Counted from the stretch's first letter, positions 43,327-53,849 are shown. The stretch: 64,000 nt of DNA from Prostheceraeus crozeri (GCA_907163375.1 CAJQUW010012909.1:62001-126000), one strand, 5' to 3'. The notes: generated by a model not told the origin, from the sequence alone. Translations and numbers: made by a program.

Positions 43327-44135
43327 TCATTTCCAATTTCACATATCGAATGCAAACTTTCAACCAACCAGTTTATGAAAATGATATTCTATTGATTTGA
43401 AATAATCCTAATAACATTAAAGCTGGACTCATTCATGATTCTTATAATACAATGCTATTACAATAAATCTCATCGTATTGTATTTGTATACTTACATGAA
43501 GTCTTCAGCAGTGCATACGAACTTTTGAGTGAGTGAGTGAGCGAACGGAGTTTTCAGCCGTTCACTGGTGAACGCGTGAACTGGGCGAACGGGATATTCC
43601 AGCCAGTGGCGAACGCGATTCGATTTTCGTGCTATTCCGAATCCTGCGACTAATGGCACGATTAATCGAAAATTGTGTGATTCTGAATATTTTGAGATTT
43701 TCTTAAATTCAGCGATAAGAAGGATTGTTAGTTTTGTTATTAATTTAATAATTTTCATTAAAATTGAGACTATGAGAACATAAGTCTTGAGAAGCAATTA
43801 TCAATAATCCACTATGAAGCATCTACTGAAATTTTAATCCTTAATCGTCTTTATTCTTTTTACAACTTTTTGCTTTCGTATTTTTGATATTCCATTATTT
43901 TTGATAGTTGAAAAGGGAGTAAAACATTTCAACATTTGTAGCCTGAGTAGAAAATGATTAAGTGCATTCGCAAATTATGCAGGTACTGTTTTCAAAACCT
44001 CTTGCATAAATTGTATTCAATCCACTCAGACTTTATGGATACATATAGCTTTAAAAATCAGCGGTGCATTATCATAGCAGAATGTCTTGAGACTATTTTC
44101 TCAGCTAGAGCTTCTTTTAATCAAGCGTTAATGCA
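43327..44135. other. Host DNA, nothing recognised
   Basis: AT-rich, with no supported feature. Confidence 0.4.
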
Positions 44136-45178
44136 GTGCAATTGGCAACGTACGATATGTCAAAAGCCTTCGATAGAATAAGATCTGACTTGATTATAAG
44201 GCGTCTCATGGAAACTCAAGTGCCTCGTCAATTTATTGCTTGGGTGGCAAACTACTTATTAGACAGACGGCAGTATATTTGCATCGATAATGCCTTAAGT
44301 GACATGTCTTGTGCTACGTCAGGAGTCCCTCAAAGATCAATAATTGGTCCATATCTATTTTTGTTAGTGATGGGATCCTTTGAATCACATAGCAGTGACA
44401 ATCTACTAATTAAGTTTGCTGATGATTGTACTTGGTGTTTCCCATTATGCATGTATGCGGATGGCGACAATGTGCATGTGTTATCAGAGCATCACCGATT
44501 TATCAACTGGTGTAAAGATATGGACCTCACTCTGAACCTATCGAAATGTAAGACAATGTCTGTGAGTAGCAGAAGTTCCTCTAATCCAATTGCTTTAAAC
44601 GGAGTTCAGCAGGTTTCCTCACTCAAACTTTTGGGTGTTACTTTTAGTTCTACTCTATCATGGAAATTGCATTTTGATAATGTGATACTGTCGGCTTCAA
44701 GGAAACTGTATGGATTGAGCAAGCTTAGAAGCTTTGTGACAAAGAGTGATCTCATACGCTTATACAATTCAACTGTAAGGATTTCGCTGGAATATGCTAA
44801 CCCCTTGTTCACGAACATTACTGCCAACGACAAGTCTCGGTTATGCAAAGTTCAAAATCGTTTTCATCGATTGTTATGTGGGACTGATTGTACCAGTGTG
44901 TGCCTGCCCTCTTTAGACCTTCGTCGACATAAGCAGACATTAAAGCTTTTTCGCAAAAACCTTTCTCCCAAACACGTCCTTCATCGACTTTTGCCGCAGA
45001 GATCGACACGAACAAATAGGTTTCTCTTCCCCATCACAAAAAGTGCATATCGGAGAACTGCTTTTGTCGCTTATTGTGTTTCTTTCTATAATAATGATGT
45101 TGTGCGTTAATGACTTGTACCGACCCATTACATATGACTTGTAATTTTGATTTCAATTTGGAAAATATAAACATTTAT
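44136..45178 (+). mobile_element. 5'-truncated CR1/Jockey-type LINE (RT part)
   Basis: One open frame of 324 residues from YDMSKAFDRIRSDL through SGVPQRSIIGPYLF and the catalytic KFADDCTW to LKLLGVTFSSTLSW and the C-terminal thumb, with a short 3' region ending in ATTTATTATTATT. The start is truncated within RT, as is usual for LINE copies. The shared LLGVTF block shows kinship with the LINE at 31938-39126, but the sequences differ widely, so they are separate families. The VPQRS in place of the usual VPQGS is one visible decay mark. Confidence 0.8.
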
Positions 45179-45284
45179 TATTATTGATGAGATATGGTTA
45201 CATATTCTCTCAAACAGTGAATGATAAACTAGCATAACTGCTTCACAAAAATAGAATAACCGGGAAAAAACAAACTAGGGTTCC

Positions 45285-45415
45285 AAAAAATAGAATAATT
45301 TTCATGCTTCTCACGAACAAAGCAATAAAGTTAGTATTTGGTGGCTGAACCCTTGACGCTGATCACTGCTTGTATTCCCCAGGCACGGAGTCAACTGGGT
45401 ACACGAGCACGTTCA
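45285..45415 (-). pseudogene. Tc1-like transposase C-terminal remnant
   Basis: On the minus strand the last codons read IQAVISVKGSATKY-stop (45331-45375), the familiar end of Tc1-family transposases, preceded by a VDSVP-like string in a shifted frame. A GGGTTCCAAAAAATAG-type end follows at 45280-45300. Only the tail of the element survives. Confidence 0.5.
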
Positions 45416-45569
45416 TGAACGATTAGTGATGTGGGGTTAGTCGAACCACTAAAGATGAGACACTTTGAACATGGTTCATAGTGTCCCATTTCGTATTTTC
45501 TTCCATTCATATTCTCTTTTATTGAATGAACAAGTAATTTACAAGTTTTGACATGTGATTATGCTACAA

Positions 45570-45730
45570 ATTTATTTCCAGGTGAGGGAAGCCCAAAGAA
45601 GAAGAGACTCTTCTGTCAAGAAATGTCATTCGCCTGACGATGACTGGCTGGGCCGGTCGAAAGGCCTCGCTTATTAAAGCACTATAGCCAACAACGGTGT
45701 TTTTCGGGCTTCCCTCACCTGGAAATAAAT
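45570..45730. repeat. 161-bp foldback with perfect 25-bp arms
   Basis: Bases 45570-45594 are the exact reverse complement of 45706-45730. The interior contains CCTGACGATGACTGGCTGG and GCCGGTCGAAAGGCC, a stem-loop reminiscent of the 3' sequence of Penelope-like elements. It may be a MITE-like foldback or a rearranged Penelope tail. Confidence 0.75.
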
Positions 45731-46209
45731 ATGGTTCACTCTAGTCCATTATTTGCTGGAATGCTAGAAATTGCTCAACAATGCTATCAAATTGACTATT
45801 TAGAAATGTTTGAGCAGCTTATAATTCGTTTTTTTGTGCGCTGTAATTCTTTTCGATAATAAATCACCAGGGTAACATGGCGAAGAATCAACATTGATAG
45901 AAATTAATTGATGAGGTGATATAAATCAGTGTTCTCAATCAAAATGATGTGAGTTTGAATACACTGGAACCTCCATTGCCGGTCAAACAAATTGAATTAT
46001 TATAAATGCTTCTTACTTTGGTTTTTGACAATTTCTCAGTTTTTGTCTAGGCCTACTCGTGTCTTACATATGTCTACATATGCAATTCTCAATGCCTACA
46101 GACATGCTCTTGTTGATCACAATGATAAATGTGATATTGTGCATCAATACATTTATCTTACGAATACTCTTCTATTATGAATAATGCTATTAATCTTAGA
46201 ACTTTGATG
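45731..46209. other. Host DNA before Polinton C
   Basis: No supported gene. The last six bases, TTGATG, are the predicted left target duplication of element C. Confidence 0.4.
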
Positions 46210-46642
46210 AGTAGTATATAGTGTGACATCCGGCGCGACGCTTCGCTTCGCTTTGCTTCGCTTCGCTTGCGCCGGATGTCACACTTTTGCGGGTTTTTTC
46301 AAAAAATCAAAATTTCAAAAATTTCAAAAATTTAGGTAGACTTCAAATTTCACATGGCCGAAGGTCGAAGGGCGAAAATTTAAGCGTTTTTAAAAATACC
46401 CAATTTTCAAATTTTTCAAAATCTCAAAATTTGAGAATTACAATTTTACACCCGCCCTTAAAATCATGACCGTTCCAGGACACCGAAAAAATCATAAAAG
46501 TTAAGAATCTCAAAATTTGAGAATTACAATTTTCACCCCCAAAATCATGACCGTTCAAGGACAGCGAAAATCATAAAAGTTGAGAATTTCAAATTCATGA
46601 ATTTTATCCATCTTTCAGGTTTTTAAAATATATCATGTGACT
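46210..46642. repeat. Left terminal inverted repeat of Polinton C
   Basis: Outer hairpin (46221-46284), then AT-rich DNA with two tandem units of about 80 bp containing AAAATCATGACCGTTC and TTTGAGAATTACAATTTT. The inner 54 bases match the complement of 63947-64000. Confidence 0.85.
46221..46284. other. Terminal hairpin of Polinton C (16-bp perfect stem)
   Basis: GTGTGACATCCGGCGC and GCGCCGGATGTCACAC enclose a 32-base loop made of CGCTT repeats. It starts only 11 bases from the element's tip and is GC-rich in an AT-rich element. It may be a protein-binding or replication structure at the terminus. Confidence 0.85.
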
Positions 46643-46662
46643 AATAATATTTCTTTAATAGG

Positions 46663-46729
46663 GGAAGAAACAAAAGTGGAAGAAACAGCAAGAATATATC
46701 CTTCAATATCATATGAACGTAGTTCTGCT
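46663..46729 (+). pseudogene. 5' fragment of the membrane-protein gene, at the left terminus
   Basis: Matches the first 67 bases or so of the gene starting at 61528 (GGAAGAAACAAAAGTGGAAG) with about 90% identity, in the opposite orientation and directly inside the terminal repeat. Cut off abruptly after about 22 codons. Confidence 0.8.
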
Positions 46730-46782
46730 ACCCCCTCCCTTCTGTCTTCTAGGGGTCCCTTAAGAAATTTTTTTATTATAAA

Positions 46783-47268
46783 ATGAGCAACATAAATAAG
46801 TTTTTTAAATTATATGGAACGCAAACTACGACAAATTTCGACCTAAAGAAAATGGCAAATGAATTAGGAATAAAGAATTTTCATGTTCTAATGAGAGACG
46901 AATTACAATTCCTAAAAAATAAGCCAACAGGAACCTTCAGTTCCCGGAACAAAGTTCCATCAATAACTGTAAATTTCGTAACCAATCTCCATACGTCAGA
47001 TGAAAAAGGCGTACATTGGTCAGCAGGTATGTCTAATAAAAATGGAGATAATTACTATTTTGACTCATACGGTCTTCCACCTACAAACGAAGTTAAAAAA
47101 TTACTTGAAAATGGAACTTATAATACATTTCAAATTCAAAAACCGGGAACTACTTACTGTGGTCAATTATGTCTTTATGTTTTATTTAAATTACAAAAAG
47201 GAGTATCATTTCTTGATATTATGTTAGAATTGAATAATAAAAATAATAATAATAATAATGATAATTAA
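46783..47268 (+). CDS. Adenain-like cysteine protease (161 aa)
   Basis: Catalytic pattern GVHWSAGM (His), YYFDSYG (Asp) and TTYCGQLCLYVL (Cys) in the order of Ulp1/adenain proteases that mature capsid proteins. The N-terminal part (FFKLYGTQTTTNFDL) is shared with a small gene at the other end of the element (61473). A tail of Asn codons ends the protein. The ATG is preceded by a T-run and AAA like other C genes. It is convergent with the integrase gene, five bases apart. Confidence 0.85.
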   Translation: MSNINKFFKLYGTQTTTNFDLKKMANELGIKNFHVLMRDELQFLKNKPTGTFSSRNKVPSITVNFVTNLHTSDEKGVHWSAGMSNKNGDNYYFDSYGLPPTNEVKKLLENGTYNTFQIQKPGTTYCGQLCLYVLFKLQKGVSFLDIMLELNNKNNNNNNDN

Positions 47269-47272
47269 AAAG

Positions 47273-48595
47273 CTAAAGCTCAGTTCGTTGTAATTCATTT
47301 TGATAAAAACGACCTCTGATATCCTCATTATCTAAATCTTTAATTTCATAAGTAAACGGATAACTTTGATTTATTTTAGAAATTTCAAATATCTCTTTCG
47401 TCCAGTATCCGACGAAGCCTTTTTCAAATTTATTCTTATATTTAAATATTCTAACTCTATCTCCAATTTTAAATTTCGGCTTAAGTTTCTGCAAATTCGG
47501 ATTACTCTCATTCAAATTATTATTCTCGAATATTTTTTTTCTTATCAAATCAGGGTCGACAGAAGCATTCTTTGGAGTTTCTTCAATACCAGAATGAACT
47601 TTATTATTGTACTGCTCTACAACTCCTGGTAATATCCTCAACCATTTCTGATTTCCTTGCTGAGTAAACTTTTTGAAAATTTTATTTTTTAACGTCCGAT
47701 TAAATCTTTCTATCACTACAGCTTTTCCAGCGTTTTCAGTTGAATAAACAATTTCAAATAGTGGCTGAACGTTTCTGTTATAAAATTCCGATCCTTTATC
47801 AACAAACAATTTTTTTGGCTTTCTATTACTTTCTTTAAAGATTTCTTCAAACGCATATTTAACTGAAAGACCACTTTTATTTTTTAAAGGCTTTACCCAA
47901 GCATATCGTGTATATAAATCTATAACGGTCAATGCGTATTTGTAGTCCCTTTCATTCGGCATATGAATAAGATCAGCACTCCAAATATCATCTTTATTAA
48001 ATACTTTTACTTTCAATAAATATTTAGGCCTTCTGTATTCTTTATGAATTTCGGAGGCGTAGGTTCGAGCGTTGCTCTCAGACAGCTTTGCTGTCGTTTC
48101 ATTTAAACCCTGACCGAATAATATTTTAGCTTGTAAAGCTTTCTTAACAAACATTCTTTCAATTTTTTCTCTAAATGTAGGATTTTGAATACTATCTAAT
48201 TCTTGAATCATCTTCTTATCAGCTGCATGTCGAGAACTTAGATCATGATTTCGATAAGCTAAATCATCCCTGTAAGCTGCGGCATCTACTCTATTTATTG
48301 GTTCTTCACCTGGTTTCGGATTATTATTCTCATCTAGTCTTATATCTAATCGAGTTCCTGGACCAGTATATGAATGACCAGGAAGATGTTTTTCTTTCGA
48401 ATATTTACTCCAAATAAATCCAGGAAAGTTTTCTAATGTTTTTTGTATGTCACCACCGAAGTGGTATGGAACTTTGTTCTTGTCACCTCCAATATGCTGA
48501 CAATTTGAGTTTTTATTTTTGCTTAATAGATAATTCAATAAATCTAAATTAGAAATTTTTAATTTAGTTAAATTTTCGGAATTTGTAGAATTCAT
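47273..48595 (-). CDS. PLA2-like domain fused to retroviral-type integrase (440 aa)
   Basis: Residues about 70-130 carry LPGHSYTGPGT and NRVDAAAYR..LAYR..D, the calcium-loop and helix pattern of the parvovirus-type phospholipase A2 domain. Residues about 200-340 are a DDE integrase core with WSADLIHM (Asp208), LFVDKGSEF (Asp266) and VIERFNRTLK (Glu296), followed by an SH3-like tail (FKIGDRVRIFKY). The frame is open throughout, so both would be one protein. PLA2-like domains in Polintons are usually on virion proteins and help cross membranes; the integrase inserts the element. No chromodomain, unlike element B. Confidence 0.8.
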   Translation of the reverse strand: MNSTNSENLTKLKISNLDLLNYLLSKNKNSNCQHIGGDKNKVPYHFGGDIQKTLENFPGFIWSKYSKEKHLPGHSYTGPGTRLDIRLDENNNPKPGEEPINRVDAAAYRDDLAYRNHDLSSRHAADKKMIQELDSIQNPTFREKIERMFVKKALQAKILFGQGLNETTAKLSESNARTYASEIHKEYRRPKYLLKVKVFNKDDIWSADLIHMPNERDYKYALTVIDLYTRYAWVKPLKNKSGLSVKYAFEEIFKESNRKPKKLFVDKGSEFYNRNVQPLFEIVYSTENAGKAVVIERFNRTLKNKIFKKFTQQGNQKWLRILPGVVEQYNNKVHSGIEETPKNASVDPDLIRKKIFENNNLNESNPNLQKLKPKFKIGDRVRIFKYKNKFEKGFVGYWTKEIFEISKINQSYPFTYEIKDLDNEDIRGRFYQNELQRTEL

Positions 48596-48665
48596 TTTAA
48601 AAGATAAAAAAAATTAAAAAGATAAAATAAATGTTTTACCTTATGGACCAAAAGTCCTGAGGTTA

Positions 48666-49148
48666 TTACCGAATCATACTAGGACTTAGATATATTCCAG
48701 AACCATCCTTAGTTTCTTTAATTTCAATTAAATCATCAACATTGTGGAGAATATTTTTAAGAACTCGTTTTCCTTCATCAACTAATTTTAATTTACTAAT
48801 AAAATTATCTACTACTCCTTCACCCCTAGCAACTTTCTCTAACTCTCTATTATGTCGTTTTTGTTCTTCTAATGCTGCCTTCTCTGATTTATTTTTATTT
48901 ACTGCTTGGACAATACCAGCTGTCCCACCTGCAACACTTCCTGCTGCAGCTATGCCACCTATTATTAGTGGAATTAATGGGAGAATCCCGCCATTCTTTT
49001 CTTCTTGTAATTGAATATTCTCTATCATTGGTTTACTTATGTAATACTTTTTTTTGTTAATCGTAATAGTTTTAGGGGTATTTTTGTCAACAATATTACG
49101 TAATTTTAATTCAACAGTTTTATTATTATTACTTTTCGCTTGCGACAT
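48666..49148 (-). CDS. Virion-core-like protein (160 aa, pX-like)
   Basis: Polar N-terminus, then a hydrophobic Gly/Ala-rich segment (GGILPLIPLIIGGIAAAGSVAGG), then NKSEKAALEEQKRHN, the pattern of a widespread Polinton protein related to adenovirus core peptides. The C-terminus ends GSGIYLSPSMIR. The hydrophobic part could interact with membranes. Encoded beside the integrase and capsid genes on the same strand. Confidence 0.6.
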   Translation of the reverse strand: MSQAKSNNNKTVELKLRNIVDKNTPKTITINKKKYYISKPMIENIQLQEEKNGGILPLIPLIIGGIAAAGSVAGGTAGIVQAVNKNKSEKAALEEQKRHNRELEKVARGEGVVDNFISKLKLVDEGKRVLKNILHNVDDLIEIKETKDGSGIYLSPSMIR

Positions 49149-49347
49149 TTTTAATAAAAAAATTTTAAGTTATCAAAAATTTTAATCTATTCTAGTTATG
49201 AATAAATTATAAGTTAAGAATTTTTTTAATCTATTCTAGTTATGAAAAATTTTAAGTTACCAAAAAATTTTAAGTTACCAAAAATTTTAATCTATTCTAG
49301 TTATGAAAAAATTTTAATTAACTTATCGGAGCGAAGCTCCTCTGGCT

Positions 49348-50681
49348 TTAGCCTATCCTTACCATCTTTCCATTAAGAATTTCAATAGAATATTTTACAT
49401 CTTCTAGCAATAAACCATAAGCCATCAATGAAGTTGTGGAATCTTTCTTTTCAATATTAATTGTTACATCACAACCATTTTTAATAATATCTTCAGATTG
49501 TGCACTTAAATCGAAACAGAAAATTGGATATAAATGTCTCCAATCTCCAGGAGTTAATTGTGGTTCAACTCCAAATTCTGTACAAAGTTTTCGATAACAA
49601 TCATATCCTTCCATAAATTGATTATTGGTATCATCGAATCTTAATGGATCAATTGGATATCGAGTTTGATTTAATGAAACTTGTAAACTTCGAATTGTAT
49701 TAATATGAAAAATATTATTGTTCTTATCAAAACTTGGAGAATTATTTCTTTGAAATGTTAGTAATAAATATCTTGGGGTATTCGCAGTTCTAGTAAAATG
49801 CCAGTTAAATCTTTGTTCGGAAAAAGTTACTGAACTAGCAGTACGCTTTAGAAAATTTACTGGAATTGGTTTGTTAGTATTTAATCTTTTTGCAATAGCT
49901 GTTTCAACCTCTAAACTAGGAGTAATATGCGTAATCCACCATTCAAGTCTATCAATTTTTAAATATGCTTTTTTCCCAGTCTTACCAAAAAAGATTAATT
50001 CATTATTTGCCGTACGATGAATTATTAATTTAAATTTAAATTGATATGATATTTTGTCATAATCTAAGTATCCGAATAATGGAGACAATGACCAATTTAC
50101 TGTCTGCTTACTTTTCTTGTTAAATTCACGTCTTTCTTTATATGCATCATTATTTGTTTTATTTAAATGTTTTGCAATATTTTCTACATCTTTCGCAATT
50201 CCTGCTGCATCTGTTCCAGCGTGAGTTAAATCATCAACAATTATACCATCATTAGTATCAGGAAACCAACCTCGATTTCATACTTTTTATTATTTTCACC
50301 AATTGTTATAAATCTAAGCATTGTATCAATTACACCTGGGGAATCACTTATTGTTTCTATATTTTGAGTTGCAACATCTAAACGCATTTGTGTAAATAAT
50401 CTTGGAAAAAAATTATTTTCTAGTGTAATATTATCGGTATCTGGTAATGGTGTTGTAAAATTAGCATCACTATATAAAGAATATTCACAGTGTAAAAATG
50501 AATCAGGTAAATATAAATAACTCTGCTGATTATCAACTTCAAAAATTAAATCACCTCCAGTATTTACTCTACTGGAAGATCCGGGATTCATAGCAATTCT
50601 TATATAGTCATTCTTTTTTTGATTGTAACTGACGAACGGAGGATCGTCTAATCTAAATTTATTTTCGATAAGCGAAGACAT
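49348..50681 (-). pseudogene. Major capsid protein, double jelly-roll type
   Basis: N-terminal part with FRLDDPPFVS and a GSSSRVNTGGDLIFEVDN strand segment, and C-terminal part with LEWWITHITPSLEV, FNWHFTRT and FCFDLSAQSED match the capsid family of AT-rich Polintons; total span equals about 440 residues. Broken, about one break. Followed on the same strand by core-like genes, as expected for a virion-gene block. Confidence 0.75.
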
Positions 50682-50807
50682 TTTTATAAAAAATTATTTG
50701 ACTTTTTGTTTTTTCTCACAGACAGAAAAAATTCTGCTAAAATAGTTTTACTAAAAAAAATTTTACTAAAAAATTTTACTAAAAAAAATTTTACTAAAAA
50801 ATATATT

Positions 50808-51329
50808 TTAGAATTTTGCTAGACCAGCTCCGCTACAGCTTTGCTGGTTAAACCGAAGGTTGCTACTCACGCCATTTCCTCTTATTTCTTCAATTGTTTT
50901 TTCATTATGTTTACTATCACCCTCTACAGCTATGTTAGCAATTTTATTTTTTGTTTCATCTGAAAGTTTTTTTAATTTTTTTAGTTCTTCAGAATCATTC
51001 CTAAGTTTACGAATAGCTTCTAGTTGTTTTAATTCGTTTTGAGACTTAACAGCATTTGATATTGCACTAGCTGTACTACCTATAGCAGCTGCTCCTTTTG
51101 CAGCAGATGTAATCAAATCTTTATTATTTTTAATTAAGTTAACGATACTACCAATACCAGAAAAGATGCCATCTCCTTCTTTTTGGACGGCACCTGCGGT
51201 GCCTAGGAACTTTTGTGTTCCGACAGTTTCTACACTATCATAATGGTACACAGGTTTCATAGATGGTTCATGAGCAATTTTATTATTTGATGCAAAATGT
51301 TTAAGATTGTGTTTATAAATTATAGGCAT
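50808..51329 (-). CDS. Virion minor protein-like (173 aa, pVI-like)
   Basis: Begins MPIIYKHN; the middle GDGIFSGIGSIVNLIKNN and AAKGAAAIGSTASAIS form amphipathic helices followed by a charged coiled segment (LEAIRKLRNDSEELKKL). This resembles the small membrane-active pVI-like proteins of Polinton virions. The last 20 residues include a GC-rich mini-hairpin in frame (50823-50848). Confidence 0.5.
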   Translation of the reverse strand: MPIIYKHNLKHFASNNKIAHEPSMKPVYHYDSVETVGTQKFLGTAGAVQKEGDGIFSGIGSIVNLIKNNKDLITSAAKGAAAIGSTASAISNAVKSQNELKQLEAIRKLRNDSEELKKLKKLSDETKNKIANIAVEGDSKHNEKTIEEIRGNGVSSNLRFNQQSCSGAGLAKF

Positions 51330-51461
51330 TTTTTAGGATTAAATTTGACTTTTGGGAAAAAATATTTACGATCGGCTAAAACCTCGAGGAGCTTCGCTCC
51401 GATTGGTTAGTAACCTGAGGAGCTTCGCTCCGATCGGCTAAAGCCTCTGAACAAAGTTCTA

Positions 51462-52349
51462 TTAAGATTTACGTTTGTGAATGGACAACAACTTCGAGAT
51501 AACTTTATTAATTGCCTGTTGCACTTTATCTATTGCGTCAAGCAGCGTGTGATGTACTTTAATTTCTCTTCTATTAACTTGCATTTTCTGCTGATTAATC
51601 TTCAATGCCGTTTTAAGAGCATTTAACTTAATTTTAAGAACATCTAATTGTCTTTTAACAGAATCTAACTGTTCTTTATTTTCTTTAGAGTTTTCTTGTA
51701 AATTTTTCTTTAATTCATTTTCTAAATTGATTTTAAGAGTTTTCATTTTATCAACTTTTTCATTAAGTGAGTTTACTTCATTTATTATTCTATTCATCTT
51801 TTTCATTTGTTGAGTAATTTTAGAACTCAATTCATCAACACTTTTTTGGAATGTAGTTTGTAACTGCTTTAAATTTTTTTTAATTCTTTCAGGTAGTTTT
51901 TCTATTTCATCTTCTAATTGTTCTTTTAACATTTTTATCTGATGTTTATTTTTAATGACTGCAGATTTTAAATTTATAGAAAGTAATATTAAAATTTTTG
52001 ATTGTTCAGAAATCTTTTTAAAAAGTTTTGCTATATCTGCTTCTAGCTCTCTATCCTTTTTATCAAGTTTTGATAATTTTTCGTTTAATGATTTGTCATT
52101 AAGTTTAAGCAACTTCAATTCATTCATCAGTGGTACTAAAACATCGTTTATATATTTTTCTTTTAAGTCATTGATTTGTGCATCAACATATTGTTTATTT
52201 GTTAACTCTGTATTTTGTTGTGGAAGAATAGAAAGATGCAATGGACCAGATAAAACGTCTCCAGTTTTCATAATATAATTTTCTATCTCTATTTCTAATT
52301 CACGATTATTCGGGATATATGCACCTCCACCAACATTTGGTAACATCAT
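51462..52349 (-). CDS. Fibre-like coiled-coil protein (295 aa)
   Basis: Residues 28-60 read MKTGDVLSGPLHL and TELTNKQYVDAQI, the head motif shared with many phage and viral fibre proteins. The rest is almost continuous heptad coiled coil with Leu/Ile at regular spacing, ending in a basic tail. Likely a trimeric shaft attached to the capsid vertex, by analogy. Open and whole; a T-rich leader precedes the ATG. Confidence 0.6.
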   Translation of the reverse strand: MMLPNVGGGAYIPNNRELEIEIENYIMKTGDVLSGPLHLSILPQQNTELTNKQYVDAQINDLKEKYINDVLVPLMNELKLLKLNDKSLNEKLSKLDKKDRELEADIAKLFKKISEQSKILILLSINLKSAVIKNKHQIKMLKEQLEDEIEKLPERIKKNLKQLQTTFQKSVDELSSKITQQMKKMNRIINEVNSLNEKVDKMKTLKINLENELKKNLQENSKENKEQLDSVKRQLDVLKIKLNALKTALKINQQKMQVNRREIKVHHTLLDAIDKVQQAINKVISKLLSIHKRKS

Positions 52350-52474
52350 TTTTTAACAATAAAAAAATAAAATTTTTTCTAATAAAAATAAAATTTTTTC
52401 TAATAAAAATAAAAAAATAAAATTTTTTCTAATAAAAATAAAAAAATAAAATTTTTTCTAATAAAAATAAAAAA
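52350..52474. repeat. AT-rich satellite between divergent genes
   Basis: About five units of AATAAAATTTTTTCTAATAA with variable A-runs fill the whole divergent promoter space between the fibre-like gene and the gene at 52475. Confidence 0.85.
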
Positions 52475-53806
52475 ATGGAAACCCCAAATTTAAAAAAATT
52501 ATATTCGTCCGCATCATCCTGTTCTTCTTATTCGACGAGATCAACGGGATTTGAAAATAAATGTTTTGATAATAATAATAATAATACTATTACAAATCCA
52601 TGTATAGATGTTAATCTTTTGTTTCAATTACAATCCGAAATATTTAGAGAACAGACTAAAGGTTTACCTTCTATAGAAACTAATTATTGTTTATTTCCAG
52701 GTGATCCATTTATTAAATTTATGGAGATTGTAAGTAAATATAATGATGTAGCTTATGTTGAATTAAATAAAGAAAATAGGTCTATAATAGGTCATAATAA
52801 TGTATATGGGTTTATCAGAGCAGTTTTGCCGATTAGTAATACTGATTGGATAGAAAATAAAATTATTAATTATATCAATATTAAAGAATTAGTTAAAAAA
52901 TTAAAATCTTTTTCCAAAGAAAAAATAAGATTATTTGTTGATGAACAAAATCAATATAACATTCACATAGAGAGTAAAAAACATAATGAAGAATTATTAT
53001 GTCAAGTTTATTATAGAGACACAATTTATAAACAAGAAACATTAGAAATGCCGCAAAGATATGATGATGATACGTATATAGGATTATATTCCAACTTAAA
53101 TATTAATTTATTAAAATCTTATATAAATGGTTTAGCTCAACAAGAGAAAATTTATATGTGGACAACACCTTATACTATTAACAATGACCATAATCATAAT
53201 CATAATCATAATAAACGAACCGAAGGTTCTAGGGCTTTGCCCGATCTTAAAGAATCTTATGATAATAATGATAATAATATAGATGATAATAATGATGATT
53301 CTGAAACATCTGAAAATGGTGTAAATGGTAAAAAAGATTATAAAAATATTAGTAATTATAAAAATTTATCTAAATTTCATTTTCTTACAATTGAAAATAA
53401 TAATGATGGTATAGTTGAAGATACTGTTAGACAACTATGTGTCGGGTCTACAAAATTTAAATTAGGATTTACATCTAATCAATTTAAAATTTTATCATCT
53501 TTAATAAAAACTAAAACTGATTCAGATTATGGTGGTGTTATTAAATTTTCCAAAAGAGATCAAAGACCAATATTTTTCTCTATTATATTATTATCAGATA
53601 AGAAATGTAATTTAGAATTAGATATTCCTATCAGGGAATGGTATCCTATCAGGGAATGGCATCCTATACCAAAAAGTGTAATTTATGATGATGAAGAAAC
53701 AATTTATGATGATGATGAAGAATCAATTGATGATGATGAAGAATCAATAGTTAGTGAAAATAAATTTAAATTATCTTTTGATAAAACATTATATGATGAA
53801 ACTTAA
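52475..53806 (+). CDS. Unknown protein (443 aa), perhaps clamp-like
   Basis: Ser-rich N-terminus, then a globular part (LFPGDPFIKFMEIVSKYNDVAYVEL) and a second globular part (FKLGFTSNQFKILSSLIK...GVIKFSKRDQRPIFFSI). The two strand-helix-strand patterns faintly recall PCNA-type sliding clamps, with FKLGF...F and a strand pair after it, and the gene neighbours PolB. In between is a His/Asn-rich low-complexity linker with an in-frame GC mini-hairpin (53217-53242), and the C-terminus is acidic. The clamp idea is inference only. Confidence 0.45.
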   Translation: METPNLKKLYSSASSCSSYSTRSTGFENKCFDNNNNNTITNPCIDVNLLFQLQSEIFREQTKGLPSIETNYCLFPGDPFIKFMEIVSKYNDVAYVELNKENRSIIGHNNVYGFIRAVLPISNTDWIENKIINYINIKELVKKLKSFSKEKIRLFVDEQNQYNIHIESKKHNEELLCQVYYRDTIYKQETLEMPQRYDDDTYIGLYSNLNINLLKSYINGLAQQEKIYMWTTPYTINNDHNHNHNHNKRTEGSRALPDLKESYDNNDNNIDDNNDDSETSENGVNGKKDYKNISNYKNLSKFHFLTIENNNDGIVEDTVRQLCVGSTKFKLGFTSNQFKILSSLIKTKTDSDYGGVIKFSKRDQRPIFFSIILLSDKKCNLELDIPIREWYPIREWHPIPKSVIYDDEETIYDDDEESIDDDEESIVSENKFKLSFDKTLYDET

Positions 53807-53849
53807 TCTGATAAAACTTAATAGAAAATACCAAAATATTCGATAAATA

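Noticed and set aside
45600-45690. Hammerhead ribozyme in the foldback (CTGACGA, stem, GAAA)
   Set aside because: A stem II and both core strings are present, but there is an extra base before stem II and I could not find a stem III with the U-H cleavage site, so a functional ribozyme is not supported.
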